From Clostridiaceae bacterium AM27-36LB (GTDB lineage Bacteria > Bacillota > Clostridia > Lachnospirales > Lachnospiraceae): a DNA stretch of 64,000 bases. The position numbers and the translations under genes were made by a program. The notes beneath the pieces are model-generated. The model was given only the letters and a program-made list of their open reading frames with translations, ran no database searches and had not been told where the DNA came from. Of this stretch, positions 39,253-47,487 are shown one piece after another. Position 1 is the stretch's first letter; the number at the start of each line of letters is the position of its first letter. The stretch lies in the NCBI GenBank assembly GCA_003480725.1, contig QUJQ01000007.1, forward strand, positions 1-64,000, written 5' to 3'.

Positions 39253-40227
39253 TCAATCATAGTTCTCCAACCGAATGATAGGCCGATAAAAGTCATAATC
39301 TCCGTTTAGTTCATTGTCCTCCTGCACTTCTGGCTTACAGTGGGGCGAACAGGGTAGGAAACCGAGAAATGGGCCCAGCCCACCGCAGATATTGCATCCG
39401 CCGTCACCGCCGCAGGTGGTAAGCCTATCAGCCTGCACCACTTCCCGCATATAGGGATCGTAGGCGATGGACAGGCCGAAGAAGTTGGGCTCCTCCATGT
39501 CATAGGGCCGGTTCTCATCCTCATCCATGTTCTCAAACCAGTGCAGACGCATGGAGTAGTCTAACCCATCTCCCCATGGAAACAGGGTCCGACACCCGCC
39601 GCCACACAGGTAGGCCCACTCGTCCGCCGTGGGCAGGGAGAAGCCCCTGTTTTCCAGCATGGCAAGAAGCGCATCGTAGTCTGTGTGGTTATAGATACAG
39701 ATCTGAAAGCCCTTTTCCGTCCGCTCAATGCGGGCCGACTGATGCAAGGTAAGACTGCTGCTGTCACTCCAGGCAAAATCACGGAATTCCTTCAGCCAGT
39801 CAGGGTGGACAGTCAGTCTGGGATCATCCATTTTGACTGGCTCCCAGTTAATTTCCTCCAGCTCCCGGCCCACCAGCATGGGTCCAATGGCCGCCTGCCG
39901 AACAGGAGCCATGCTTTCCCGAATCATCTCCTCCGGGTCCCGCTCCATTTCCCATTCTCGGAACAGATACTCCAATTCCTCCCGGCTCTCCTGATTCAAT
40001 CCCACGGCAAACTGCTCCCAGCCCAGGGTGACGGTATCGCCGGGGACAAAGACGAACTCCCGACCATCTTTCTTGAAGATGCCGGTGGTGCAGCTCTGGC
40101 CCCAGCGGTCAAAAGTATGTAGACCGAGAAAGGTCATATCATAACGGGCAGCCAGGCTCTCCATCAGCACCTGCTTCTCGATGTTTTCCATTTGATTGAA
40201 TTGGGTGCGGAATAGTCTTTTGTTCAT
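39253..40227 (-). CDS. FGE/SUMF1-fold-like island protein
   Basis: The 324 residues include LPTADEWAYLCGGGCRTLFP and WGDGL, hallmarks of the formylglycine-generating-enzyme/sulfatase-modifying fold (LPTEAEWEYAA...PWG). The C-terminal Cys-rich stretch CGGDGGCNICGGLG is unusual. The fold is often catalytically inactive and used as a binding scaffold. GTAGGAGG precedes the ATG. Immunity role inferred from neighbours. Confidence 0.65.
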   Translation of the reverse strand: MNKRLFRTQFNQMENIEKQVLMESLAARYDMTFLGLHTFDRWGQSCTTGIFKKDGREFVFVPGDTVTLGWEQFAVGLNQESREELEYLFREWEMERDPEEMIRESMAPVRQAAIGPMLVGRELEEINWEPVKMDDPRLTVHPDWLKEFRDFAWSDSSSLTLHQSARIERTEKGFQICIYNHTDYDALLAMLENRGFSLPTADEWAYLCGGGCRTLFPWGDGLDYSMRLHWFENMDEDENRPYDMEEPNFFGLSIAYDPYMREVVQADRLTTCGGDGGCNICGGLGPFLGFLPCSPHCKPEVQEDNELNGDYDFYRPIIRLENYD

Positions 40228-40238
40228 AACAAGTCCTC

Positions 40239-40649
40239 CTACAGCCTATCCAGGTTTTCCTGTAAATCGCCCTGCATCAAGTGCTGGGCAATGGCTTGGT
40301 TCAGTGCCTTATGGGGGTGATAGGCTGCCTGCTCTACATCGTGCAGGCACTCCTCCATCAATGCCTCCGGAGAAATGCCTTCCCGTTTGCCATAAAGATG
40401 GCCGAAGGCATAGCACACGGACTTGAGAAAGTCGAAAATATAGTCGTGATTTCCACGCATACTGGGCAGGTCGTTGAACGAGCCCATACCTCCGTATGCC
40501 CGAAGATGGTGGGCAACCTCCCGCCGCTGGTTCCAGTCCTGAATGTCCCGCTCCAACCAGTCGATCCAGTTTTGGAACTCTGGATGGTCTGCCAGAAGGA
40601 TGGAGCGCAGACAGGTCAGAGCCTCGGTATAAATATCAGACTGTTTCAT
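40239..40649 (-). CDS. Small helical immunity-type protein
   Basis: The 136-residue reading starts at the ATG (40649) that overlaps the preceding stop as ATGA. It contains LRAYGGMGSFNDL, a pattern I associate with DUF6966-like immunity proteins, and is otherwise alpha-helical. A longer in-frame extension upstream lies inside the preceding gene and was rejected. Confidence 0.6.
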   Translation of the reverse strand: MKQSDIYTEALTCLRSILLADHPEFQNWIDWLERDIQDWNQRREVAHHLRAYGGMGSFNDLPSMRGNHDYIFDFLKSVCYAFGHLYGKREGISPEALMEECLHDVEQAAYHPHKALNQAIAQHLMQGDLQENLDRL

Positions 40650-41596
40650 TGGCCATCGCTCCCCCAAATACCTCCATAGAGCACACCATCTTTTCCAAGG
40701 AACAACATCCGGCTGCGAAGCAGGCTGCACTGCTCCACAGCGACCTTGTTTCCGTCACAGGTGGGAATAGCCTCCTGTTTTTTCCCAAGGTGATCACCAT
40801 GAGCGGTAAGGAAGTAGAATTTATCCCGTTGCTGGTATCCGCCTTGAAACAGGAAGGTATTGCCGGACGGGGCAACAGAAAAAGCTCCGCTTCCTTCGAT
40901 TGGCAGTTCAAATACAAAGTCCTCTTTGAAGTTCGTCCGCACCAGCCGGAATTCATCGTAATAATAAAACCACAGGTTTTCTTCTTCGTCCAGGCTGATG
41001 GCGTAGCAGTCATAGATGGAATAGTTCTCATTCTTCCAGAGAGGAGTTCCCTCCGATGTCCATGCAATCAGGCCGCAAGCACCCAGAGGTTCATCCCAAC
41101 CGTAATTACCAAATACACCTTCGTCAAAGTAGCTGGTAATGATGGTGCCATCTTTTTTTACCACACAGTCTTGAATGCCATCCCCCAGGCAGAAACGGGA
41201 CAGCACAGCTCCGTCCCGGCTGACGATCCAGGCGTTCTGGTCGGGGCCGTTTTCCCGATAGGCGCATCTTGCCCCCAGCAGGAGGAAGTGATCACCTGCG
41301 GGCCGCAAATAATGAAACTGGAACTTCAAGAGGCCAAGAGGAAACAGCGTCGTTTCCAGCACCCGCTGTTCCGCCCAATCCAGCTGGATTTCCACTGCGG
41401 TATAGGTGGAAGGAGTGCTGAGCCAGTCCTTACCCTGTGTTTCGGACGGCTGTTCCATGAGAAGATAGACTTTTCCATCCCTTGCCGTGAAAAAGTCTGT
41501 CACTTCTGTGCCCTCCAGATGGTTTTCCCGGCGCAGCTGGTTCAGGTCAATGATGGAGAACAACGGCAGATTTTTGGCTTTTATAGGTTTGTTCAT
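40646..41596 (-). CDS. Beta-rich uncharacterised island protein
   Basis: The 316 residues show repeated strands with alternating hydrophobics (VYLLMEQPS, AWIVSRDGAVLSR, LWFYYYDEFRLVRTN, FLFQGGYQQRDKFYFL), suggesting a beta-propeller-like fold. No family is recognised. It overlaps the next gene by 4 bases and follows the DUF6881 gene by 15. Confidence 0.55.
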   Translation of the reverse strand: MNKPIKAKNLPLFSIIDLNQLRRENHLEGTEVTDFFTARDGKVYLLMEQPSETQGKDWLSTPSTYTAVEIQLDWAEQRVLETTLFPLGLLKFQFHYLRPAGDHFLLLGARCAYRENGPDQNAWIVSRDGAVLSRFCLGDGIQDCVVKKDGTIITSYFDEGVFGNYGWDEPLGACGLIAWTSEGTPLWKNENYSIYDCYAISLDEEENLWFYYYDEFRLVRTNFKEDFVFELPIEGSGAFSVAPSGNTFLFQGGYQQRDKFYFLTAHGDHLGKKQEAIPTCDGNKVAVEQCSLLRSRMLFLGKDGVLYGGIWGSDGQ

Positions 41597-41611
41597 AGTG
41601 TCTCCTCCTGG

Positions 41612-41911
41612 CTACTTTAACGCTCCATCATAGGTGTGGCTTTCCCAGATGGCCTCAAATTCCGCTTTCTCTATGACGCAGGCGTGGAATTCCTCGCCCC
41701 AGACATGGGCGTTCAGTTCCTCCACAGTGGGGACGGGCGTGATTTCAATAGCTCCATCGTAAAGGTCGGGTATGTTGCGGGTGCGGCCGTCCCTAAAGAT
41801 GTCAATGGAGCGGAGGGCCAGCCGCTCATTTCCGGTATCCACTTCATAGAGGATCACCAATGGTTCTCCCTCCGGTGCGCCCTCCCAAAAAAGTTTGATG
41901 TACTCGATCAT
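41612..41911 (-). CDS. DUF6881-like protein
   Basis: A 99-residue protein beginning MIEYIKLFWEGAPEGEPLVI, with YEVDTGNERLALRSIDIFRD and DGR. This is the pattern of DUF6881 proteins, small beta-rich proteins frequent in toxin-immunity neighbourhoods. It lies between two immunity-type genes in the same direction. Confidence 0.65.
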   Translation of the reverse strand: MIEYIKLFWEGAPEGEPLVILYEVDTGNERLALRSIDIFRDGRTRNIPDLYDGAIEITPVPTVEELNAHVWGEEFHACVIEKAEFEAIWESHTYDGALK

Positions 41912-41929
41912 CTCGATTCCCTCATCGTA

Positions 41930-42259
41930 TCATTTGAAATAATAATACCAATTCCCGCCAAATTCCCGGTCACATTCCTCCTGGGAGGCAAAGGTGCAGT
42001 CCTTGATTCCCTCAATGGGGTAATGATGCTTTATCAGCTGCCCTCTGTGATAGGAATTGATCTGTTCCGTCAGTCCGCTCCGCCGCGCCGTCTCTAATTG
42101 CGCATCGGTGGCAAAGATGTAGGACACAAAGTAGTTGTCCGGCTGGATGTAGCAGCCAAACTCAATGGCCTGCTGGATGTCATCGAAGTGGTGTTTCACA
42201 TTCTCCATGCAGGCTTCTATTACTTTTTGCCATACGAACTCCTGCTCCTTATTTCTCAT
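41930..42259 (-). CDS. Uncharacterised small island protein
   Basis: The 109-residue reading starts at the ATG at 42259 (MRNKEQEFVWQKVIEACMEN), with AGAGGTGG upstream. It overlaps the end of the preceding gene by 11 bases. It includes FGCYIQPDNYFVSYIFATDA and ends GNWYYYFK. I do not assign a family. Size, acidity and place fit an immunity protein. Confidence 0.55.
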   Translation of the reverse strand: MRNKEQEFVWQKVIEACMENVKHHFDDIQQAIEFGCYIQPDNYFVSYIFATDAQLETARRSGLTEQINSYHRGQLIKHHYPIEGIKDCTFASQEECDREFGGNWYYYFK

Positions 42260-42692
42260 GTTCCACCTCTCCTTTGCCCAGATAAGTCCGCATCGTTTTT
42301 TCATTGTCACAGGCCGCTCGGATCATTTTGGACAACAGCATCAGGTCATCGATGTATTGGGAGTATACGCAGAACACATCTTCGTCGGAGTCGAAGTGAA
42401 ACAGATCCACGCCGCTGTTATTTTCCTCGAACTCCTGGATCACGCCCCGGGCAAGCCGCTCCCAGTCCTCGCTGTTTCCAATCAGTCCCAGCCGACGGAA
42501 TACTTCCGTCCGGAATCCATTGTTGATTTTCAGCAGAAGGGAGAGCGCATAGGGGTGGTGGGGAATGAGAAAGAATGGCGCAATCTGCTCCGGCTTCACC
42601 CAGATTTTGAAGGGCGGACGCGGGTCAGGTATCCAGGGCAAGATTTCCCATTCGTCCTTCGGCCGGTTTCCGTATTGGCAAAGGTCTTTCAT
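42249..42692 (-). CDS. Immunity-type protein (possibly Imm51-like)
   Basis: The 147 residues contain PFFLIPHHPYALSLLLKINN and FHFDSDEDVFCVYSQYIDDL. The second block resembles the FDSExxxFxxYS core of Imm51-type proteins. GGAGAAC lies upstream. The assignment is tentative; the position inside the island is the stronger argument. Confidence 0.55.
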   Translation of the reverse strand: MKDLCQYGNRPKDEWEILPWIPDPRPPFKIWVKPEQIAPFFLIPHHPYALSLLLKINNGFRTEVFRRLGLIGNSEDWERLARGVIQEFEENNSGVDLFHFDSDEDVFCVYSQYIDDLMLLSKMIRAACDNEKTMRTYLGKGEVEHEK

Positions 42693-42719
42693 AGTGTTCT
42701 CCTTTGTTCTGTCACATTT

Positions 42720-43451
42720 TTAATCCTGCTCTCGATAACTGGCTTCAATGTCAATGAACCGCACATACACGGCGCAGATTTTGCCCTTGGCGTCATACCC
42801 GAAGTAGACAGGATAGTAACCATCCCCCCAGCCGGAGGCAAAGATGGGCAGGTTGCAGTCCGTGCCCGGCACTGTCCAGTTGAGCCAGTCGCCGCAGTCC
42901 CCCTGATATTTGGGGTAGGCTTTGGCGTTTTCTTCCATAAGATCGCAGAACAGGTCGTTGTAGGGGTCGATGTCCGGGTCTTCTTCTAAACGCTTGGCCC
43001 AGTATGCCTTGAAGGCCGCCTGGGTCTGGATGTCCGCGACACAGCCCATCCCGGCGTCTACGCCAAAGCCAAAATACTCGTCCTCTCCCAGTTCCTCGTC
43101 CAGATCCTCGTTGCCCACCATTCCCAGCTCATAGCGGACAGGCTTTTCCTGAGAAACCTCCACCTTGACGCAGGCATAGCGGTCGCCGTATTGTTCGCTG
43201 GGCACCACGCAGATTTTTACGGGATAAGTTCCGGCGGGGATCGTTTGAAGGAACGGCAGAGTGTCCTCCAGTTCCACCAGCGGATCACAGGCGAAAATCT
43301 GCCCGGTGGGGAAATGGACGGTGCCGATGTCCAGCACATCCACCGCCATGTTCCCAATCACTTTCTCTGTGAAATGGGCCTCCAAGTCATCTTTACAGGT
43401 CAATTTATCCTTGATTGCTTCGTATTTGTTCAGCCATTCAGTTGTAGGCAT
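42720..43451 (-). CDS. DUF4241 protein
   Basis: The 243 residues have HFPTGQIFACDPLVELED, IPAGTYPVKICVV and EYFGFGVDAGMGCVADIQT, the signature blocks of DUF4241. The ATG at 43451 has AGGAGG 7 bases upstream and is the likely start. The frame is also open upstream into a zinc-ribbon segment, so in related elements the two could form one protein. Immunity-type role inferred. Confidence 0.75.
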   Translation of the reverse strand: MPTTEWLNKYEAIKDKLTCKDDLEAHFTEKVIGNMAVDVLDIGTVHFPTGQIFACDPLVELEDTLPFLQTIPAGTYPVKICVVPSEQYGDRYACVKVEVSQEKPVRYELGMVGNEDLDEELGEDEYFGFGVDAGMGCVADIQTQAAFKAYWAKRLEEDPDIDPYNDLFCDLMEENAKAYPKYQGDCGDWLNWTVPGTDCNLPIFASGWGDGYYPVYFGYDAKGKICAVYVRFIDIEASYREQD

Positions 43452-43516
43452 ATCAGTTTCCTCCTGTTGATTCTGTTTCTTGATGTACACACTCTTTGAG
43501 CCGTCCCAATAGCAGT

Positions 43517-43666
43517 TCACACACCGGCCATCCTGAAAATGATGGTCACAATTCGGGTAGCCATAGAGAACATGGGCACATTCTGGCACAGCCCCATCAT
43601 CTGTGAGGAGCCTTTGAAAAACAGGCTTCCGCACTCATCACAAAGGGCCAGTTCTTTTTCTGCCAT
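43517..43666 (-). pseudogene. Zinc-ribbon leader gene with a single-base frameshift
   Basis: Starting at the ATG at 43666, just after the preceding stop, the frame reads MAEKELALCDECGSLFFKGS...MMGLC. It then goes to QNVPMFS and stops at 43517. In the adjacent frame the same DNA continues PECAHVLYGYPNCDHHF and CVNCYWDGSKSVY, restoring CxxC pairs. Adding one C in TGCCAG (43583-43588) would join them and run into the DUF4241 frame. So the zinc-ribbon is broken by a one-base loss or a sequencing error. Confidence 0.65.
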
Positions 43667-43671
43667 AGGGT

Positions 43672-43998
43672 TCACCAGTCCCGTTCCCGGATGGCCTCCT
43701 CGGTGTCAATGGGGATGCCAAACCACTCCAGAATGTAGGCCACGGTTGCCGCAATACATTCCCGCGCCACCGTTTCGATCTCGCTGTCGTTCTCGTCAAA
43801 CTCCTCCTGGAGATCATTGATGCCGCAGACCGCCTCGTCCAGCGTCTCCTGCACCGCATCGGTATTGGTTTCGCCGCTCTCCAGCAGGTCGATGACTTTC
43901 TGGAGTTCGTCCTTTACCTTGTCCACCAAAAAAGCAGGATAGTAATCGTCTTGATACATCTCGTCCAGCAGCTTGTAATTGGGGTCAAATGCTTTCAT
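43672..43998 (-). CDS. DUF5713-like protein
   Basis: 108 residues, highly acidic (KLLDEMYQDDYYPAFLVDKV, LESGETNTDAVQETLDEAV, ILEWFGIPIDTEEAI). This is the DUF5713 pattern, a small helical family common in immunity clusters. AGGAAAGGAGC precedes the ATG. Its stop is 5 bases before the zinc-ribbon start. Confidence 0.7.
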   Translation of the reverse strand: MKAFDPNYKLLDEMYQDDYYPAFLVDKVKDELQKVIDLLESGETNTDAVQETLDEAVCGINDLQEEFDENDSEIETVARECIAATVAYILEWFGIPIDTEEAIRERDW

Positions 43999-44034
43999 AG
44001 GGATTGCTCCTTTCCTCGTGTATGTCAGTCACGC

Positions 44035-44538
44035 TCAGCTCTCATGTGTGATACAGAAAATCTCCTTGTTCAAATCAAAGTAGATTACCATCAGTTCGTC
44101 GGTAATCTCCGGGTTAAAGGACAGATCCAGAATGAAAACTTGCTGGTTCATCTCGCTATCCACCAGACTGCCGAACCGCTTGAGCTTCAAAAAGTCAACC
44201 ATCTCAGCAAAGGACAGTTTGGCTGGGTCGGTTCCCGGAAAAAGTTCCGCCACAATATCCGGGCCTACATCGTCCCGATGGAACTCCATGAAAAATGTCA
44301 CAACGCTATGGTAGCGGCTGTCCTCGTCTGCCAGCGCCGCTTTGATGGCGGCTTTGGCCTTCTCCGCCAATTTCTCCGCCTCATCCAGCATTTCTCCCAC
44401 CGCATCCATGACAGCAGGATCGCCGGTCAGTTCTTCCTCTACATCGAAGATAAAGGGTAGTCCCGATTCCTCGGGAAAGTTGAAGATTTCCTCACCGGGT
44501 GTATATGTAAAATCAATGCGTTTACAATTCAGTTTCAT
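44035..44538 (-). CDS. DUF2004-like protein
   Basis: The 167 residues from the ATG at 44538 (MKLNCKRIDFTYTPGEEI) include AALADEDSRYHSVVTFFMEF and the C-terminal ELMVIYFDLNKEIFCITHES, matching DUF2004-type immunity proteins. A longer frame upstream runs antisense to nothing useful and overlaps the Imm17 gene, so it was rejected. It starts 11 bases after the Imm17 stop. Confidence 0.7.
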   Translation of the reverse strand: MKLNCKRIDFTYTPGEEIFNFPEESGLPFIFDVEEELTGDPAVMDAVGEMLDEAEKLAEKAKAAIKAALADEDSRYHSVVTFFMEFHRDDVGPDIVAELFPGTDPAKLSFAEMVDFLKLKRFGSLVDSEMNQQVFILDLSFNPEITDELMVIYFDLNKEIFCITHES

Positions 44539-44549
44539 AGATATACCTC

Positions 44550-44783
44550 TTATTTCAATTTCAGCACAAATCCCCAGATACTCACCACAATCAGGAGGAC
44601 ACCCAACAGAAAGAACACCACCCGCCGGTATCCTCTGCTGTGTCGATGGGCATCCCGCGTACCAGTGGGGTCGCAGAGCCAGTTCCAGTTGCGGATCGCC
44701 CCAATTAAAATCACGACCCCGATGAGCACCGAGGCAATGTACCAATACTCTTGCAAAAATGCTGTGATCTGTTCGCTGTTCAT
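44550..44783 (-). CDS. Imm17-like two-helix membrane immunity protein
   Basis: 77 residues with two membrane helices (WYIASVLIGVVILIGAI and VVFFLLGVLLIVVSIWGFVL). Between them lies the conserved loop NWNWLCDPTGTR. This layout and loop fit the Imm17 family, thought to protect against membrane-acting or surface toxins. GGAGGGAG precedes the ATG. Confidence 0.78.
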   Translation of the reverse strand: MNSEQITAFLQEYWYIASVLIGVVILIGAIRNWNWLCDPTGTRDAHRHSRGYRRVVFFLLGVLLIVVSIWGFVLKLK

Positions 44784-44795
44784 TCTACTCCCTCC

Positions 44796-46178
44796 TCACG
44801 CAAATACCTGCTGGTATTTCTCTTTCAGTTCCTTCGGTGCTGTCTTGATGACCTTGCTACCACCATTTTCGGAATTCTTTCCCCAGATGGCCCAGAGCAG
44901 GCTCTGCCAAGCGATGGCCCGGAATTTCGGGTCTTTGTTTTCTTCCGGCAGGAGATAAGCGGAAAAGCGGCGCTTGACTGCCAGCAGTGCATCCAGGCTT
45001 TCCCCATTGGCTATCAGGCTGCGGAATTCCTTGGCAGGCTTCAGCCACTGCATAGATAATGCGCCCCGTACCAATACGCCCAGTGTCCATGTTTGAAAAC
45101 CAAACTTCCGGATCAAGGCATGAAGGAATTTCTCTTGCAGGGAGGAGTGCTCGTCGTCACAGAGATCCAAATACTCTGCTACCAGCGGTGCCCACTGTTC
45201 TCCCTCCAGTCCCAGGGCGAACACGGCAAAGGTGCCAGGCATAGCACAGGCTTCGTCCGCAAGGTTTTGGTACCACTCAAACTCCCGCATAGCCAGACGA
45301 GCGTATCGCTCCATAGCTGGATGCAGATTGGGGTGCTGCACAGCGCAGGCAAAGAGCTGATTGACTCCCTTCTTGGGCAGGCCGGTAATAGGCAGATAGA
45401 GTTTTTCCTTCCCACGGAACTCCACCGAGTAACTGCGGGGAAATTCCTCCTGCTCCAACACCGCACACAGGTAGTCCAGGATTTCAGCATAGCACTCCTC
45501 GGTGGAGTCCCTGGCGGTGATGCGGATGGCAGCAAACGCATCATTGGCCGATGCGGTGAAATGCTCTGTCTTACGCTGCTGGATGTCCTTTGGTAATTTG
45601 CCGCTGCCGGCTGTTTTCAGTTGCTTCACCATATCTGGGCGAAGCTGGGAAACCAGGCCAAGGATGTGTTCAGTGGTGAGGGATTCAAAACTCTGCCCGT
45701 ACACGGTATGGCAGATAGCCACATAGCAGGCAAAGCGCAGCAGACCTTCATCCACATCCTCCGGCCGCAGCTCCGGCCACACAGTACAAGGCGGGTAAGG
45801 CGTAAAATCATCCTCTTTTTCTCCAGTCTCAAAATACCTTTCCTGCACCTGCTTTTCTATGTATTTCTCCAATGTATAGCGGATCTCCTGCCAGCCCACC
45901 AACCGCCGCAGGGCATCGCAGAATGTAACAGCTTCCTCATAGGGGAATCCCTTCAAAGGCAGTTTGGACAGATACCGCTCCAGGAGCTGGTTGGGAAGAA
46001 AGGGTGTCCCGTTGTGATTTCGCACCACGGTCGGGTAGGCGGAGTGATTTTCACGAGCGGTTCCGTTCAGCACATCCTGAATGCAGAGATCCGCCTCCGC
46101 CAGCAACTCCGGGGAAGTGTCCGGCTTGTGGATCAGATAGTAGCGGTCATGTACGCCGTCGCGTTTTGGCAAACTCAT
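44796..46178 (-). CDS. Large immunity-type protein (possibly DUF6138)
   Basis: A 460-residue soluble helical protein. It contains KFGFQTWTLGVLVRGALSMQ and AILDYLCAVLEQEEFP-type stretches that recall DUF6138, but the match is from memory only. AAGAGGTGATC precedes the ATG. It is the first large gene of the leftward island, 16 bases after a short Cys-containing ORF. Confidence 0.6.
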   Translation of the reverse strand: MSLPKRDGVHDRYYLIHKPDTSPELLAEADLCIQDVLNGTARENHSAYPTVVRNHNGTPFLPNQLLERYLSKLPLKGFPYEEAVTFCDALRRLVGWQEIRYTLEKYIEKQVQERYFETGEKEDDFTPYPPCTVWPELRPEDVDEGLLRFACYVAICHTVYGQSFESLTTEHILGLVSQLRPDMVKQLKTAGSGKLPKDIQQRKTEHFTASANDAFAAIRITARDSTEECYAEILDYLCAVLEQEEFPRSYSVEFRGKEKLYLPITGLPKKGVNQLFACAVQHPNLHPAMERYARLAMREFEWYQNLADEACAMPGTFAVFALGLEGEQWAPLVAEYLDLCDDEHSSLQEKFLHALIRKFGFQTWTLGVLVRGALSMQWLKPAKEFRSLIANGESLDALLAVKRRFSAYLLPEENKDPKFRAIAWQSLLWAIWGKNSENGGSKVIKTAPKELKEKYQQVFA

Positions 46179-46194
46179 GCTTGATCACCTCTTT

Positions 46195-46365
46195 TCAGAC
46201 AATAAAAAAGCCCCACGCCGCACTGTCATAAAGACAGGCTGACGCAGGGCATGAAGAAGCCGCGTTGAAGGAGCCGCATCCACCAGCAGATGTAGTTTCT
46301 TCAACAACCAAAATATTTTTTTCGTATCTTAAAGCAGCAAATTGCTGTCCAATATATTTGTTCAT
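46195..46365 (-). CDS. Short Cys-containing peptide at the head of the island
   Basis: A 56-residue frame. The first 28 residues are charged and helix-like (MNKYIGQQFAALRYEKNILV, VEETTSAGG). The rest is small-residue and aromatic rich with three Cys (CGSFNAASSCPASAC), ending AAWGFFIV. The ribosome site is weak. A perfect TATAAT promoter starts about 40 bases upstream. The leader-plus-core layout resembles RiPP or bacteriocin precursors, but no modifying enzyme or exporter is nearby. It could equally be a regulatory leader ORF. Confidence 0.5.
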   Translation of the reverse strand: MNKYIGQQFAALRYEKNILVVEETTSAGGCGSFNAASSCPASACLYDSAAWGFFIV

Positions 46366-46402
46366 AGCGGCACCATTTATTCTGAGCGTAGTTTTATATC
46401 TT

Positions 46403-46431
46403 ATTATATCACAGCACCCCTTCAATGAAAA
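46403..46431 (-). promoter_or_regulatory. Promoter of the immunity island
   Basis: TTTTCA (46426-46431), a 17-base spacer and a perfect TATAAT (46403-46408) on the minus strand. No equally good promoter or terminator is obvious in the tightly packed genes down to 28.8 kb, so a transcript of about 17.6 kb is possible. Confidence 0.65.
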
Positions 46432-46472
46432 TATTTTGTTGGAAATGCTAATGAAAAATTTTTGTGAATTTG

Positions 46473-47015
46473 TTAAGGCGCAGGGGCTGTTATCTCCATA
46501 GTGTCTGGATGGATCAGAGTGATTACTTTTCCCTGATGCAAGGCATAGTTGACTGTCTGTGCTGTACCTGAGCGCAGCTTTTTCTGATTATCAAACACAC
46601 CGATGATGTACTCTGCATGATCGACCATATAATAATTTCTTTTTTTATAACTGGAAACATCCGCAGAATGTGAAATAACAATAGAATCGTTTGCGTTTTG
46701 GATCAGCTTTTTCAATCTATGTTTACTCTGATCCGGCCATTTAGAGTCATAGCCGATGAAGGGAACTACAACGATAATTTTAATATCCTCGTATCCTGTT
46801 TGTGCTCTCAATGTCAGCAGCTGTTCTCCAGCCCACATATCTACACCAAGAGCACCGCCGACAAAAAAAGTACGGACAAATTTCTCGTCATGGAGTATGC
46901 GAAACTGCTCCAGGAGACATTCTTTCAGCTTTTGGCATAGAGGATCTTCCTCATTATATCCAAAGCAAAATCTTGTTGGTCTGTGGCCGGTAATGGCACA
47001 GGCATACTGATTCAT
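46473..47015 (-). CDS. SLOG-family (DUF1273/YpsA-like) nucleotide-binding protein
   Basis: The 180 residues start MNQYACAITGHRPTRF and have VGGALGVDMWAGEQLL, the glycine-rich SLOG motif, then VVVPFIGYDSKWP. SLOG/Rossmannoid proteins bind nucleotide-derived ligands and recur in mobile elements and conflict systems. ATG 47015 follows AAGGGTG; three codons upstream lies a poorer start. It is divergent from an XRE gene. Confidence 0.82.
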   Translation of the reverse strand: MNQYACAITGHRPTRFCFGYNEEDPLCQKLKECLLEQFRILHDEKFVRTFFVGGALGVDMWAGEQLLTLRAQTGYEDIKIIVVVPFIGYDSKWPDQSKHRLKKLIQNANDSIVISHSADVSSYKKRNYYMVDHAEYIIGVFDNQKKLRSGTAQTVNYALHQGKVITLIHPDTMEITAPAP

Positions 47016-47044
47016 ACAAATCACCCTTGATAACTGCCTTGATT

Positions 47045-47082
47045 ACGCATATAAAGCAAAAATAACGCAAATAATAATGCGT
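47045..47082. promoter_or_regulatory. Repeats in the SLOG/XRE divergent promoter
   Basis: ACGCAT (47045-47050) and ATGCGT (47077-47082) are inverted, each followed by a TATAAAG-type sequence, with another AACGC between. They are probable operators for the divergent XRE protein. Confidence 0.45.
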
Positions 47083-47172
47083 ATAAAGGTTATATTACAA
47101 AATTATAACACAACACATACGAAGTATCAAGAATTGCTTTCTGCTATGCTAAAAGAGCAGAGAGGTGAGCGT

Positions 47173-47487
47173 ATGGACGAAGAATTTATCCGCAATCGAA
47201 TCACAGAATTACGATTGAAAAAAGGCGTTTCAGAATATCAGATGAGCATGGAGTTAGGGCAGAACAGAAGCTATATTCAGGCGATTTCTTCCGGGCGTTC
47301 TATGCCGTCTATGAAGCAGTTTCTCAACATCTGTGAGTATTTTGAAATCACGCCGCTTCAATTTTTTGATGCACAGGAGAATAACCCTCAGCTTATCAAG
47401 AAGGCTTTGGACGGAATGAGAAAGATGTCAGATGACGATTTGATTATGCTGATTGGTTTTATAAGTCGCTTAAACACAGAAAACTAA
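47173..47487 (+). CDS. XRE-family HTH regulator
   Basis: The 104 residues from the ATG at 47173 (AGAGGTGAG upstream) include IRNRITELRLKKGVSEYQMS, LGQNRSYIQAISSGRSMPS and ICEYFEITPLQFFDA, a standard HTH_3 domain with a short tail. It is the only plus-strand gene of the mobile region and is divergent from the SLOG gene. Likely autoregulator. Confidence 0.85.
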   Translation: MDEEFIRNRITELRLKKGVSEYQMSMELGQNRSYIQAISSGRSMPSMKQFLNICEYFEITPLQFFDAQENNPQLIKKALDGMRKMSDDDLIMLIGFISRLNTEN

